Shown in pieces: positions 24,127 to 36,629 of a DNA stretch of 64,000 bases. The notes under the pieces were generated by a model. That model saw only the letters and a program-made list of their open reading frames with translations. It made no database searches and was not told the DNA's origin. Numbering within the stretch: position 1 is the first letter of the stretch; each line of letters starts with the position of its first letter. The stretch is from Glossina fuscipes (Eukaryota > Arthropoda > Insecta > Diptera > Glossinidae). A program made the translations under genes and the position numbers. The stretch spans positions 17,365,154-17,429,153 of the forward strand of contig NW_023998414.1 of the NCBI RefSeq assembly GCF_014805625.2, read 5' to 3'.

Positions 24127-24658
24127 AAAAAAAAAAAGAAAAAAAAACGAAACTCCATTTGTTATTTCATTCTAACCTGTGTTACCGAATTCTGTGTTCA
24201 TTCAGCTCATTCAACCGTAGAATGGAACTGAATTGAATGGAATTTTGTTCATATTATTTGTGTACATTTTAAAGATTCACAGCAAGTGAATATTAAATGG
24301 AGGCAAGCTAATAGTTTCACTAGCATCCTTTTCCGGCTCTTTAAATTTCATAGTTTAACACATTCGAATTGCAGTCGTATGGTGTAAATCAATTCAGCTC
24401 TCACTTCCATAGATTTTAAAAATTTATTTTGAATATTTCTTGTTATACATAGGTTTTACGGTGAAAGTGTGATTTCCCGGTAGAGTAAGAACTTGCTCGA
24501 CTTATTCCCAAAACAAAATAAAACGAACAACATAAGAGTAAGGGAACACAAAATAACATAAAACGAAGCTTAATTTTTGTGTTCGTGCGTTAGTTGTGTG
24601 TATTGATATGTTTGTTATGTGCATGTTATCTATGTGTTATATGCATATATGTGTATGT

Positions 24659-24690
24659 GCGTGTGTGTGTGTGTATGTGTGTGTGTGTGT
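24659..24690. repeat. (GT)n microsatellite
   Basis: GT units interrupted once by 'at'. Confidence 0.9.
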
Positions 24691-25052
24691 AAAGTTTTTA
24701 GTTGCAGGCGAAACTGCTGGTTTAGCGTCAATACGTTTAGTTGGATTTGAACGAAAAAAAAAAAAAAAAAAGATAAAAAACAACAACAAATAAGTAAATT
24801 AATGAGACATTAACACTTTTTTTGTGCTTTATTTTATTATACGTCATAATGGTTAATAAAGTTTTGTCGCTTTTCGTTTTATGTTCATTATGTCTCTTAA
24901 TGGCAATAGCTTTAGATGAAACACGACATTTAATCTCTTTTCTGTTGTGTTAGCAAAATTTTTTCGAATACTTGATTGGATGCTTCTTGGAAGTGTTGAT
25001 ATGCTTTTTGAGTATTTACATTGAAAATTAATCCTAACTACTAATGTACACA

Positions 25053-25053
25053 T

Positions 25054-25104
<51 letters not shown>

Positions 25105-25114
25105 NNNNNNNNNN

Positions 25115-25167
<53 letters not shown>

Positions 25168-25214
25168 AACAAACAAACAAACAAACAAACAAACAGACAC
25201 ACACAGACAGATAG

Positions 25215-25260
<46 letters not shown>
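25053..25260. repeat. Compound microsatellite (CA)n-(AAAC)n-(AC)n-(AT)n with a 10-base N gap
   Basis: CA units run from about 25053 to 25104. N runs from 25105 to 25114, and CA units resume to about 25162. An (AAAC)n block follows to about 25194, then cagaca/gata variants, a second AC block and an AT block to 25260. The true repeat length is unknown because of the gap. Long Cys/Val open frames across it are artefacts. Confidence 0.95.
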
Positions 25261-25267
<7 letters not shown>

Positions 25268-26225
25268 ATTATAACCACACACAATATTCACACATACATA
25301 GACTTAAATGATTTCATTTACTACAATTTGGTTGGAATTCCTTTTGATTGTATACAGTACACAGTATGCCCGTGAAAAAAGTGCAGGCCAGCATAAAAAT
25401 TTCACACATAAATCTTATTTAGACTCTTTCTCAATGAATTTTATTTCTATTAAAGACGATATCACAATTTCCTTCTCTAAATTTGAAAGTTAAAATTATT
25501 TTCAATTAATTGATTTTCTGAGTGGAAAATTATTTTGAAGGAAATTATAGCACAAACGATTGTACGGGGCGTATGAATTTTTTTTTTTTTAATTTTTTTA
25601 TTTCTTTTTTAATATAATGTGTTTCGATCCCGGTCACGTCAAACAAGGGTGTAAACACAATACAGACTGAAGACGAGTGAATTCAACCACAATCCGAGTA
25701 GCTTGTCACTGCTGCTTGCTTGTTTGCTGCCTGCTTTCGCTTTTCTGCTGCTGGTTGTTCAACACTATTGTGCTGTGCTCAATTTCGGCTGTTTTGAATG
25801 GAGGAAATGGAACATTTTCTGATATTACTGTTATTGTTTCGTTTGCTGTTAGTATAACTTAATAAAACAAATAATAGAAAGACAATAAATTAAGACTCAG
25901 CGAATTTCGCTTCTCCCTTTTATGTACTCTTTAAAAGGTGTGTTTCTCCTCTTCTCTACATATGTATATATATATATATATATATACAAAAAGAATAAAA
26001 TTTAAAAAAAAAAAAATAAATATATTAATAATATATATTTAAAAAAAGAAACACAGAGAGGAAATGATTTGCGTGCCTTATAAGTTTAATTTGTAAACGT
26101 GTGTGCGCTGACTAAATTAAACATTACAAGCAAAGGAATAACGAGAAGAGCAACGACGGCAACTCGATTTGAAACGATTCCACTTCAAATAGTTTTTTTT
26201 TTGTATGATTTGGTCTTTGTTACAG

Positions 26226-26294
26226 GATCTATGAAACGCTACGCTGTTCACCTAGCAGAGACGAAGCTTTGTTTCAACGGACCGTGTATAGTTT
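26226..26294 (+). CDS. Candidate 69-base cassette exon, product unknown
   Basis: The acceptor is a long T-rich tract ending ...ggtctttgttacag at 26225, and the donor is the perfect consensus GTAAGT at 26295. The segment is 69 bases, an exact multiple of three, so it could be included or skipped without changing frame. Two frames are open throughout. One reads YETLRCSPSRDEALFQRTVY (entry and exit in phase 2), the other SMKRYAVHLAETKLCFNGPC (phase 1). The third frame stops at once. The segment is less A+T-rich than its flanks. I recognise neither peptide. The flanking exons are not visible in the window, which is expected if introns are many kilobases long. The candidate exons at 23.6-23.9 kb and 41 kb are on the other strand, so this would be a different gene. 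Confidence 0.38.
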
Positions 26295-26403
26295 GTAAGT
26301 GATTCGCACAATGCCGCCTAGTACTCTTGCTGCCATTATTGTATGATAGTATATTTTCTGTTGTTCCTTTTCCAACGTTCCATTTTCACTCGTCAATTTA
26401 ACA

Positions 26404-26429
26404 GACACACACACACACACAAACACACA
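26404..26429. repeat. (AC)n microsatellite
   Basis: About ten AC units with one aaac interruption. Confidence 0.9.
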
Positions 26430-26852
26430 AAGAGGCGAATGCATGCAAATGCCGATTTACTCTTAATAAACTTTTCAAGTATATCAGCTTCAATTGAATG
26501 AACGTGCTCGCTCATACATACGAAGGGAGTGTTATTTGCACAAATACACCCCCATACGAATACTCACGCATACATTTACGCATTTGTATATTTATGCAAG
26601 TAAGTAAATACTATTGAACATAGTTTTGAATATTCTAAAAAGCTTAAAGACTGAACAATAACTAAACATCAATAAATTAATAAGCAGATAACAAAGTTAT
26701 CCACAATATCTATGGATAATGCATAAATGCAAATCCTTCATTTTTTTTTTACTAACTAAGTAAGTCAAACAGCTAATTGATTTAATGCGTCTTGTTGTAA
26801 AATGCTCACTTTATCAATCAATTCAATTAATTGCAATAATTATTTGTTTACA

Positions 26853-26873
26853 TTTTTTTTTTTTTTTTTTTTT
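26853..26873. repeat. Poly(T) tract
   Basis: About 21 consecutive T. Confidence 0.95.
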
Positions 26874-28834
26874 CGGTTTTTAAATGTTAATGTGAAAGAA
26901 AAGCAAATGAAAAGCAAACAATATATTCTAACGATAGATCATTTCCTGTTAGTTCAAATGTGACTGGGATTAATACGATAATATACTGTGCTCTTCTTAA
27001 TGAAAACAGATGCTAATATGTCTTAAGACAAATTATGATGATTTATATGAGATCCCCTCTATCTTGAAATTTTAAAGAGTGTCAAAGTCTTGCAATACAG
27101 ATAATATCCGATTAAAAGCTACTCTAATAGGCCATCTATGTATGACAAATAGATTGTAATATCCAATCCATGTGTACAATCGCTACCTTTATTTATAATC
27201 TGGCTCTCCCTCTACTCACATAAAACACTGTTGAATATGAGTAAGCGAATAAATATTAAGTCATTGAGTTATATACGTATTGGTGTGATCAATGAGATAA
27301 CTCTTTAGCTTCCAATCTGATTATGCCAAAAGTCTCAGCTCGGTACGGGGTTTCATATCAAGTGGGTGATTTATCCACGCAAAGGCAGAGTATTTAGAAA
27401 ATGCCTTACCCCCATATCCGAGGTGGGTATACGTCCATATACACATCGTCACGTGGATCTAATTTTCTTGTGTGCTTTTTCGCACTTCCTCTGCCATCAG
27501 ATATCACAAGGCTTAAGATTCCACGTATAGTGTAGTCACGTTCAACACCTAGAGACTTCTGCTCGAAAAGTCTATCAAAGAACTGAAAGAAATTTATTCA
27601 GTTCGAGGCGTAGCAACAGATCACGTAGAAGATTCTTACTTAAAGCCAAACTGAACATCTTAACCAACTTTCCGGTGTTTATTAAAAAGCATTGCAAGAC
27701 ACTAAATAAACTAAAACTATTTATGCGACTATCGATAAACCTTAAATAACTGAGAATTTGTATATAACTTTTTATTTTCTCTTTAGTTATTATTTAAATT
27801 TCTCTTGCAAACGTTTAAGTTTCATTTTTCGGTACTCGTGTGCTCATGAAAATGTCTGTTAAAGAAAGATGATACAATTACTTGAATTAAATTATTTGAT
27901 ATTCGTAATTGCTAAGATGTATGCACATTTTATTAAAAAAATGGCAGCAGTTAGTCGATTAAAAAGCAAATTCGTTCTTAGAAGAATTTCTAATTTTTAC
28001 AACAAAGAGTTGGTTGGGAAACATGCAATTCAAAATATATAGCACTGGATACTTTGGTTCGCCCAAAAAAGAAAGTCATTGGACATTGAATGAGCAACAA
28101 AGGGGTAAGAGCATGAACACGACACAAATTCTTGATGGATAAAAGACATCAAAAAATAGGACCCTTTAGTTATCTTATCTTGTCTTTTACGTCTTTTAAT
28201 GCTTACCAATAGCAGTGAATTTATTGAAGCGCAAACCCTTAAATATCCCATAATACTAAAGTGTGGACTTGCCGTACTTTCAAAATAATTGACTTTTAAA
28301 TCTTGCGCTTCTGCATTAATTCAGACATCCATATAAGAGGTATGTATATATGACGTCAGAATATTTGTATAGAAAATACACGTTTCGGTTTGAAATTTTG
28401 TGATTTTCTTTCTCAATCAATTCCTGAGAAAGTCACATATCTTCTTCCCATGCTAAGAACGCTAAACTCGCAGGAACATGTTTTTTCTTTTCTTTTTTTT
28501 TTTTTCGTTTCCATTGCATGATAATACGCAAAGCAAACCAGAGCAGAGCGGCGATGTAAACTTAAATATTTGTATGTTTGTGCGTAAATATGTACATGTA
28601 CGTTATGGATTCTTATCAAGAGGACAATTTGTATCGAATTTAAATCAAAATTTTCGATGGATGGATAACACATCTTACCATCACTTTTTTCAGATGTTGT
28701 TACAATCGTGCAAAGACTATTTACAAACTTGGTCCATGGCTGTCTCTATAAATACACTGTCATCTACATAATAGTCCTGCTGTTTTTTTTTTTCATAAAA
28801 TTCAAATGTATTTAAAGTATACTTATTACAAAGT

Positions 28835-29052
28835 TTAACAATCGAAATATGCATCACCATTAGTTACGGTCTTTAGCCATTTATAGAGCAGCTTATGGAT
28901 GCTCTCGGTGTAGAAACTGTGAAGATGTTTGAAGGCGTAATAGCCATCGACTCATTTTCGCACATCTTCATCTGCTGGGAACAGCTTACCTGCTAAATAT
29001 AACTGCATCGATCTGAGTAAGTGCTAATCGGAAAGGATCAGATCTGAATTTC
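28835..29052 (-). pseudogene. Mariner transposase relic, C-terminal end only
   Basis: On the minus strand one continuous frame of about 72 codons with two internal stops matches the C-terminal part of mariner transposases. SDLILSD is followed after a stop by HLLRSMQLYLAGKLFPADED, then VDGYYAFKHLHSFYTESIHK and LLYKWLK, ending in a TAA at 28837-28835. The usual family form is 'SDYHLFRSMQ..LAGK.F...EDV..W......DFY..GI..L..RW...' near the end of the protein. The upstream catalytic part is missing; sequence beyond 29052 does not continue the match. It appears to come from a different insertion than the two relics at 17-19.6 kb. Confidence 0.75.
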
Positions 29053-30994
29053 CCACACTACTTGGAAAATTCCTTCTTGAGTCACTTTTACAGAAAGCGT
29101 ACGAATGTGCGAACAAACAAATGTATTTTGCACGAAATCACACGAATTACTTTTTAAATGCTTTGTACCTTCCTGCATTTTCATTTCAAGCCAACATTCC
29201 CATTTTCATAGGTTCAGCTATAGTCCAAGTAACAATCGGGAAATGCAGTCCCATTAATGAGATCAAGCTTTATCATGTATTGAACGACAACTTGGAAGCA
29301 AAAAACTTCCGTGTCTAAGTTATGAATGGTTGGACTTTCGGGAAAATTGAATAATATTCAGGTATGTTTTGTGGAGCAACTAATTCTTGCGGAAGGAATT
29401 CACTTCTCTACATCGAACAAATACATATAAATTTTATTATTACTGTAAATACGTATTTGATAGATACGGGTGGAGAAAAATGGGCCTGCCGTGAGTATGT
29501 GCAATAATATTGCTTTCAAGAGAAAAAAGGAGGACTCAGAAAAGCTGGCAGAGTAAACGAAATGATCAAAGCAGAAAGCACACGGCTTTACGCTTATCGT
29601 TTGAAGAAGTGCTACTTTTGATAGAACTGCCGGACAAAATGTAGAAAAGTACAATTTTTATGCTTGACCGCGCGAGAGAAAGAGCCTGGGTCTCCTGGGT
29701 TTTTTTTTTTGAATGGCCAAACACGACTACAATGCCCACACAACCAAAAAAGTGCTTGTTGGTCATAAACTATAACAGATACATGCTATAAATTACCACA
29801 CAATTATTTTGCAAGAATTTCAAAAAGCCGCCACGCCCCCTCTATAACTCCGTATCAACGAGCGGTCGACCCAGGCCAGATCTTCTCTTCTATATCATCG
29901 AAACTTGCAGAACGTAAACGAGCAAATTATCTACGTATTGAGGTTTCGACAAAATGTCTTCGGCATAAGCACCCGTACATTTTTTCACAAGCCTGCTAAG
30001 CGTCATCGCCTTGTTCGAAATGATACCGTATTGTAGAATAAGTGGGTCTCTTCGGAATTTTAGCTCAATTATAGAATGCAGTTAATTACGCGAGTGAGGT
30101 AACAAAGGTCACAGTGTTATTGCCGCTTGTAAATTATCCCTAAAGTGCCACCTTTCACGTCACTATGCGCCATAGTATGATATGATAGGATTAATATTAT
30201 TAAAGTTACGTGACTTTAAATCATTTATGCGTTGTATTCTTAACTAAAGCGAGCAGAGGAATAAATTTAATCATACAAGTGCTTCTGTCGCTGTTGTCGA
30301 CAGTTTGGCTGGAACGGTAAACCAAGCATCAAATTTATTCTTTCTAGTCTAGTCAACTATTCGCTAACCCAACCGGTATTTGCGGACGCCCATCATTCAG
30401 CATACGCATGCTTAATTTCGGCAACAAATTTGGACGGTTTTTTTTTTTTGTGAATTGTGTTTGTTTTCCTCATTTTTTTTGTCTCTTTTAAATCATATAA
30501 AGAAAAAACAGTTAGTGATTCTTACTATAAAAAATGTCCCTGAAGAAGTTAAGTTAACATTAAGAACATATATGTTTACTTAATGGTTATTAGTTCCTAT
30601 CTTAGATTCATATTAACGAGATAGGTCTGGGGATTCGCTCTACAATTATGAATAAATCGTATATAAATATGGAGGTAGACGTTAAAACAGGTTTACATTT
30701 CATGAAAATATCTATTAATTGCTAACAAATTATCTGGAAAAGTATTGCGTGAAATATGTACCACGTACACTGCATTGGATATTCAATACCAACTTACAAG
30801 TCAGCGCGGGCTTGTGTGAATCTAGCTTACAGTAAAGTATCAACCAAGAAACAAAAAAAAAAAAAAAAAATGTACACAAACTAGTCGGTGGGTGCGAGAA
30901 GATTCGACGCAAGCAGAATTGTGACTTGCGAACGTGTATTACTTCCCTTCCCCCCACCCCCATGAATTCTCGTTGGGATTTAAGCTACCTTGTA

Positions 30995-31013
30995 GCAATA
31001 CAAATTGTATTGC
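30995..31013. repeat. Short inverted repeat
   Basis: Arms gcaatacaa and ttgtattgc are exact complements around a single base. Function unknown; chance is likely. Confidence 0.55.
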
Positions 31014-33158
31014 GAAGCGGATTTCCCCTAATATTGTTCTAAAGTAAGTTTAACATTCACGCGTCATCGCATTTATTTACAACCTTTATAAATGGATATT
31101 CATGGTTATCCAATTCTAGATAATATTCGCACTACTCTCTTACCCAACCGTGTTTCGTATAACGCATTCTATCAAGATTTACATGATGGCTGTGTACACT
31201 TGTCTTACATAATCTGATGTCTGATGATTGGATGGTTGAGTAATTAAATATTATAACCCGTCAACTTAATCAAAAATTATTATTAACAAAAGCTCCGTTT
31301 TCTTCTCTTTGGCTTTCTTTTCGCCATTTTCTTCACGAATTTTCATGAATTATTTTTGCCATTCTTTTTTTTTTTTTTTTTATTTTTTTTTTTATTTAAT
31401 GCTTAACAAAATGTGAACATCCGTTTAACAACACGCATAAATAAGAAGAAATGCGTGTAAAGTACATGCATATACAAATACACGTATAAAAGACATTTGC
31501 ACAGCGTAATGTATGCCTTATATATATGTGACGTGTAGCGGAATATGTATTTGTGTGTATCCAAATGCACTTGGATTAGTAAACCTCACACTTAACGAAG
31601 AAAACGTTGGGAAGCGTTGGTAAGTTGGGAAAGTGTAAGGTTCGTTGAAACTAAGTCCTGATAGGGCATGATTGGGAGAAAAATCAAACGAATACATATC
31701 TCAGTTAATGCTTTTAATCTCCAACTAAGTAATAGTCTTTCATACGTACAATCAATCCCTTAAAATTCGTTAAGCGTACGGAATATGAATGCTTTCTTTG
31801 TTGGTTTGACATTCACGCTAGTTCTAAGATTGTTGCAAAATTGACTTTTATTTATGTCTACTGAATTATGTAACGTCAATTTTGCGTTCCCTAGGGTCGC
31901 TTTTCGATTTTCCATTAACTTAACGTGACAGCAGGATGCGCTTAAAGCAAGCAGGGTAAAAGAGAACAAATTTCTTTAATTTTTTTTTTTTTTTTTGTCC
32001 ATCCTTCCTGCTTAGGTGAGGTTATCATTAAAACGGAATTTTCCGTTCTTTAGATGAAGTAAAATAGAGGAGGAGAGCTTTTGGAAATTGCAAGACTTCT
32101 CCGAAGGTATTAGTATGCTAAAGTAAAGCGACCGTTTGCTTCTTCGTCAAGAGGCAGAGAGAAAATTTCTTAAAAGAGCGCTGCTTTGCCTTGGTGATCT
32201 ATGCCTATAAACTAGCGAAATAATGCCCGAATTTTTTGCTCATCAACGGTAGAGTGGGAAAGAAGTAGAAGAGAGTGCAAAAGAAAGAAGCAGACAACAA
32301 CAAGACAAAAAAAAAAAGATAAATTGCTTATCATATCCGCATAAATTTCTAAAATAATGCTTCCATACGCTTTTGACCCATTTGCATTGTTCGCCCTCGT
32401 TCTGCAGACGACAACGTCAATCTTTCTTACGGCTGCGCAAACAGCTATATGAACAGACACGATTTTGAAAAGAAATAAAAGAAAAAAAAAAATGTTAAAA
32501 GAGTTGTTTTAGCTAAATATCATATTTCCTTTTGTCCGAAAATATGATTTACACTTAAAGAAAAATTGTAGAACTAATACATGTTTATTTCGACATTATG
32601 TTGTTTTTCTTTGCAATGTAAGCTAATTAACAAAATTATAGCTCAGTAATATTTAACCCTCCAAATCATTTATTTTATAATGCCAAGGAGCGCTTGCGTG
32701 AGCACGAAAGTACCAATTTAATGGAACATTGTAAATATAATATTCCTTTTTTTTTTTTTAGCGATTTTCCAAACAAATAACTTCGAGCTATCAAAAGCAC
32801 TTCTGCGATAAGTGTTAGTTCATTTCACAAAAATATTACTGCTTATTGGTTATATGCCCAATTCAACCCAGCAATAAATGGCGACGTAACATTAGCTGTT
32901 TTAGAAATAAATTGAAAAGAATTGATGTTTCCAACATATGGTGTCAACAAGATATCGCTACACAGCCAATAAAAGAAGATGTTTACTCAAAATAAACTAA
33001 GAGAGGGAAATCTAAAATTCCAAAACCTATGACCCGTACACGATTAAATGTATTTTATGATATATACATATATATATATATAATATGTTATAAAAGACTT
33101 TCGCGTTCTAGCACAAGCTATTGTTGGGTATAAGAAAAACAATTCTTAAGTAACTTAA

Positions 33159-33159
<1 letters not shown>

Positions 33160-33184
<25 letters not shown>
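33160..33184. repeat. Poly(T) tract
   Basis: About 25 consecutive T. Confidence 0.95.
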
Positions 33185-33191
<7 letters not shown>

Positions 33192-33431
33192 AAATGTCAT
33201 ACAGTTTCGATTGACATTGAGTTGTATTGCTATTAAAATAAAGATAGCACCAGCAGCAGAACGAGCAGCCAAATGCGAGTCATGTTTTCGATTCACACTT
33301 GTACTGTCGCAAAAAAAAAACCCAAAATTTAATGCCATTCGTGCCACAGTTACAGAATAAATAATGAACTGCCTCGGTTTTTGCTCAAATAGGGTCATCT
33401 GCCCAGCGATTCCGAAAGCAATCGTTATTAA

Positions 33432-34588
33432 CACACACTTCTAATTGAGATTTGGATCAATATATTGCTTGGACCTTGCCCATTATTGGTGGAATGCAAT
33501 ACATACACGTTTGTACAGCGTACAGAAATATTTAATACTTATTACGAAAGCCATGCAACCAGGATTACGTTTCGTCCATGTGACAACAAACTCATGTATA
33601 ATTAAATGACTTTGTAAATAAAGATTATCGGCCGTTTTGTGTAAAGGATTTTTATGTGTACAACTATAAATTTTGGATGTGGTTTACGGGCTAAAAATGT
33701 CATTTTCGAACATGAAAATTGCTTTGCAGTTATCCTCAATACAGGAAGCTAAAGGAACGCGATGCCTGATTTTTTTGTTTGTGGCAAAAATTACATGATT
33801 TTGACTTTGACAATATGTGGCTTTATTTTATTGAATGGTGTCACAGTTTTGTTTTTTGTTTTTTGTTTGGATCAGCCACTCAGGGAATGTCCGATATATG
33901 TGCGAGCACGATGGAGCCAAGGAAATGTTGTAGATAAAGACGAATGGAAAGTGGGAGTAGTGCTTGTGTACATTTGTTTTGTTTGCTCTGCAGTGCTCTT
34001 AAAGGACTTAGTTGGTGGATATACCAGTCGGTTTTATCTCTGTAGAACAATTGGCCTGGAGGCACGTATACATACGGCCCGCACAGCCAATCCTCATAGG
34101 TATCAAGTGTTTTAGATGCACTGTCGTCCCACATGAGCACCGGAGACTTTCACGGTATGCGGTCGGGTGTCTCCAAATAGGATTTCAAGACTCCCGCGTA
34201 CACATGCGAGTCATGGTCTAATTTGTATGCGATACATTTCGTGATAAAATCAATTTTTTTGGGAGAAATGCCTATGTGAGCTTCTCGCAAAGGTCATACT
34301 ATATAACTCGAATCGACTTTTCTCTTTGAGGTTATAATATTAAACCTAAATCGGTTTACTGTAATAAACGAAAAACCAGAAGCGATCTTCTTTTCCAAGA
34401 TTCTCGTCAAAGGCTGACTAAAAGTTCGTGTTTCAGTTGAGTTGAGTTTTGCAGAAGACCAGTGGCTGTCATTTACATGGAAATTAATTTTAAATAAAAG
34501 TGGCATAAACCAATATCTAAAATAAAAGAAAATTCACATTCATGTCGCTCTGCAGTGTAGTTTTTATTACCCATTAAAAAAAAAAAAA
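33432..34588 (+). repeat. Twice-present 1.1-1.3 kb repeat with poly(A) end, copy A
   Basis: The segment aligns along its whole length with 51165-52457. Landmarks in both include 'gatttggatcaa', 'gctaaagcaacgcg/gctaaaggaacgcg', 'tattgaatggtgt', 'aaaggacttagttggtg', 'gtctccaaataggatttc', 'tttgtatgcgatacatttcg' and 'cttctcgcaaaggtcatact'. The copies differ by many substitutions and small indels. Both end, in plus orientation, in a run of A (here about 34576-34588), as expected for retroposition. Minus-strand open frames are preserved over parts of both copies (34506-34294 here, beginning MPLLFKINFHVNDS), and a plus-strand frame at 33762-34115 is open here but not in copy B. I recognise no domain; origin (non-LTR element, processed gene copy, other) is unresolved. 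Confidence 0.7.
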
Positions 34589-35692
34589 TAAAAACACAAG
34601 ACTTATTTGATGACCCCACGCGTATATTTAGCTCAATAATCGATACTTCTTCGTAACTAATTTAATATAATGTTTTATTATTCGAGAATGGACGGATAGT
34701 GGTTAGTGACCTAAGAGATTGAAGAGCCAGTTGAACCGAATTTTTTCTAACGACAATAATACATATTTTATTAAACACATTCAAATAGTTCTTTAAAAAG
34801 CACGCAACAACCAAGCGATGAAATTTTTCCAAAAGGATTTTTTATTGATTATCGATTTGACAAACAAATGCATTTATATATATTACATAAACATATATGC
34901 AGAGTTAAATAAGAACTTACAAGTTGTTAAAAGTAGAGCAACACCCGTTGAATAAAATAACCGCTTGAGATCAATTGTTAACAATAAAAAATTGAATACC
35001 GAAACATTTGTGTATTCAATGCGTCAGTTTCGTGTTGAAAAAAAAAAAAAAAAATGGGAAAAAAGAAAGCAGAATAGCGTACAAGCAAATACCGCGTGCT
35101 TATTGCTGTTCGGTTTCATTGTAGTTTTATTAAAAATTTAAATTATTTTAAAAATTTAAGCAATAAAACCAACCAACTACTCCACCATCAGTGTGCCAGA
35201 TGAAATATGCGCACGTTATCAACGTGAAATTTTATATGTGTACATGCAGTTAGTTCTAAGCGATATCAAAATTTATATAAATATAATGCTGATTTTTCTT
35301 ATTTATAAAAGAGAGAGAAAACAAAAAAAATAGAAAAAAAAAAAGAAGAAAATCCTGAATATTTAAATTATTTTTCATAGCCACTGCTGGCTGCAAATGC
35401 ACATTAAATTTCTCGTATGCATAAACAAATTGCGGATCGCTATTAATAAATATTTTCGAATCAATCATCATATACCGGAAAAAAATTATTTAAAATTTTT
35501 ATAAATCAAATAATCGTACGTAAATATATAAGCACGCATTAGATTGGCGTCCATAAAAGATCTTGCCGACTCTTATGCCCTTGAACTTCAAGGGTTAATT
35601 TTTAATGCTCTTTCTTTTGATTTTGTAAATTCTTCCTACTAACTGAATAAGAAACAGCGGAAAAGCATTGCATTATGATCTATATTTTAAGC

Positions 35693-35693
35693 A

Positions 35694-35720
<27 letters not shown>
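35693..35720. repeat. (CT)n microsatellite
   Basis: About 13 CT units. Confidence 0.9.
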
Positions 35721-35725
<5 letters not shown>

Positions 35726-35766
35726 TCCCCTATACCCTAACCAATATATTAATCGCATATAATTAC

Positions 35767-35769
<3 letters not shown>

Positions 35770-35796
<27 letters not shown>
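35770..35796. repeat. (AT)n tract
   Basis: About 13 AT units, then imperfect. Confidence 0.9.
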
Positions 35797-35803
<7 letters not shown>

Positions 35804-36629
35804 TATACATGTGCATATGTATCGAACACATTTATTTACAAATATACACACAATGTATTCTATAAAGTGAACTAAAAATTGATCTGCAAGAATAAATCAT
35901 CTTCATATCCGCTATCAAATTAAAAGCAACGTACTAGCCACGTCGTACCGTTACTAACACTTATAAAGGTATAAACTACAGATTAATCTTGACTTGAGTT
36001 CACCATCCCCGTTTGTCCAAGCCCAGGTCACAGGTGCCATTCTATGTAGTGCATAACACAAGGCGATAGTAACACTTTATATGATATCTAAATTACAACA
36101 AACTATATATTTATGTATATACAGATACATAATAACATAATAGAATTTATAGTATATAATAAATTATATAAATTTTGAAATTTAAAATACATGTTCTCGA
36201 TTGAATTCCGAAGATTAATTAAAGCTTTCATAAGCTGCCCCGTCTCTCCGCCCGTCCTACTGCAGCGCTTCTGCGACATAATGACGAAGTAAAGTGAAAA
36301 TATCAGTAATTATCGATCAAGAATATGCAATCAATAGCAGCCAAATATTGTTTTCGAATTTGACTCGAGTCTTTTTTATGTGCGTCCAAGTAGTCAATAT
36401 ACAAATCATACGGAGTGCGATTCTAAAATAATTAAGATTATCGCAAAGCTGCATATAGCGGCAGATAACTAAAACACGCAAGATATACTCGCGTATCAAT
36501 TTCTTATATACTTTCACACTACATAGTTGTCATATCTATCGGCGATCCGCGATTTAGTTACATACTACAAGAAAACTTAACTAATGCAAACGGTTTAACG
36601 TGCTTTAACGTGCCAAGCGCATATCTACC

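Larger units (their letters stand above)
24127..26225. other. A+T-rich intergenic or intronic stretch with large CA repeat and gap
   Basis: The main content is a GT repeat at 24659 and the compound CA repeat with N gap at 25053-25260. At 25680-25855 the minus strand is CAG/CAA-rich and has a 50-codon frame containing NETITVISENVPFPPF and ending in Q-rich sequence. This could be an untranslated or coding exon fragment, but no good splice pair was found. An AT tract lies at 25965-25986. Confidence 0.45.
26295..28834. other. A+T-rich stretch with no supported gene
   Basis: The stretch holds an AC repeat at 26404 and a poly(T) tract at 26853-26873. A slightly G+C-richer block at about 27300-27560 has minus-strand open pieces (for example SLVISDGRGSAKKHTRKLD) but no recognised domain; it may be decayed mobile DNA. 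A strong acceptor (cacttttttcag) ends at 28692 and is followed by a 25-codon frame starting MLLQSCKDYL that ends in a stop, without a supporting partner exon. Confidence 0.45.
29053..33431. other. A+T-rich stretch with poly(T) runs, no supported gene
   Basis: A donor-like GTGAGTATG at 29493 and an acceptor-like ...tatttgatag at 29463 enclose about 30 bases, too short to interpret. A 31-codon plus-strand frame at 32361-32456 (MLPYAFDPFALFALVLQTT) has a hydrophobic start like a signal peptide, but no other gene signal. Poly(T) tracts lie at 31364-31393, 31980-31996 and 33160-33184, with an AT tract at 33061-33083. A C-run lies at 30949-30961. Confidence 0.45.
34589..36629. other. A+T-rich stretch with no supported gene
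   Basis: The stretch contains simple repeats at 35693 and 35770 and poly(A) runs. A weak donor site on the minus strand (GTAAGTTC near 34916) follows a short open stretch. A pyrimidine-rich piece near 36238-36265 (gtctctccgcccgtcctac) may be a decayed repeat fragment. Nothing else stands out. Confidence 0.45.

Noticed and set aside
24853..25291. Long Cys/Val-rich minus-strand frames
   Set aside because: They are translations of the CA repeat and contain the N gap; not genes.
25619..25645. 'gtttcgatcccggtcacg' resembling a tRNA T-arm/B-box
   Set aside because: No A-box or cloverleaf upstream; the preceding bases are poly(T).
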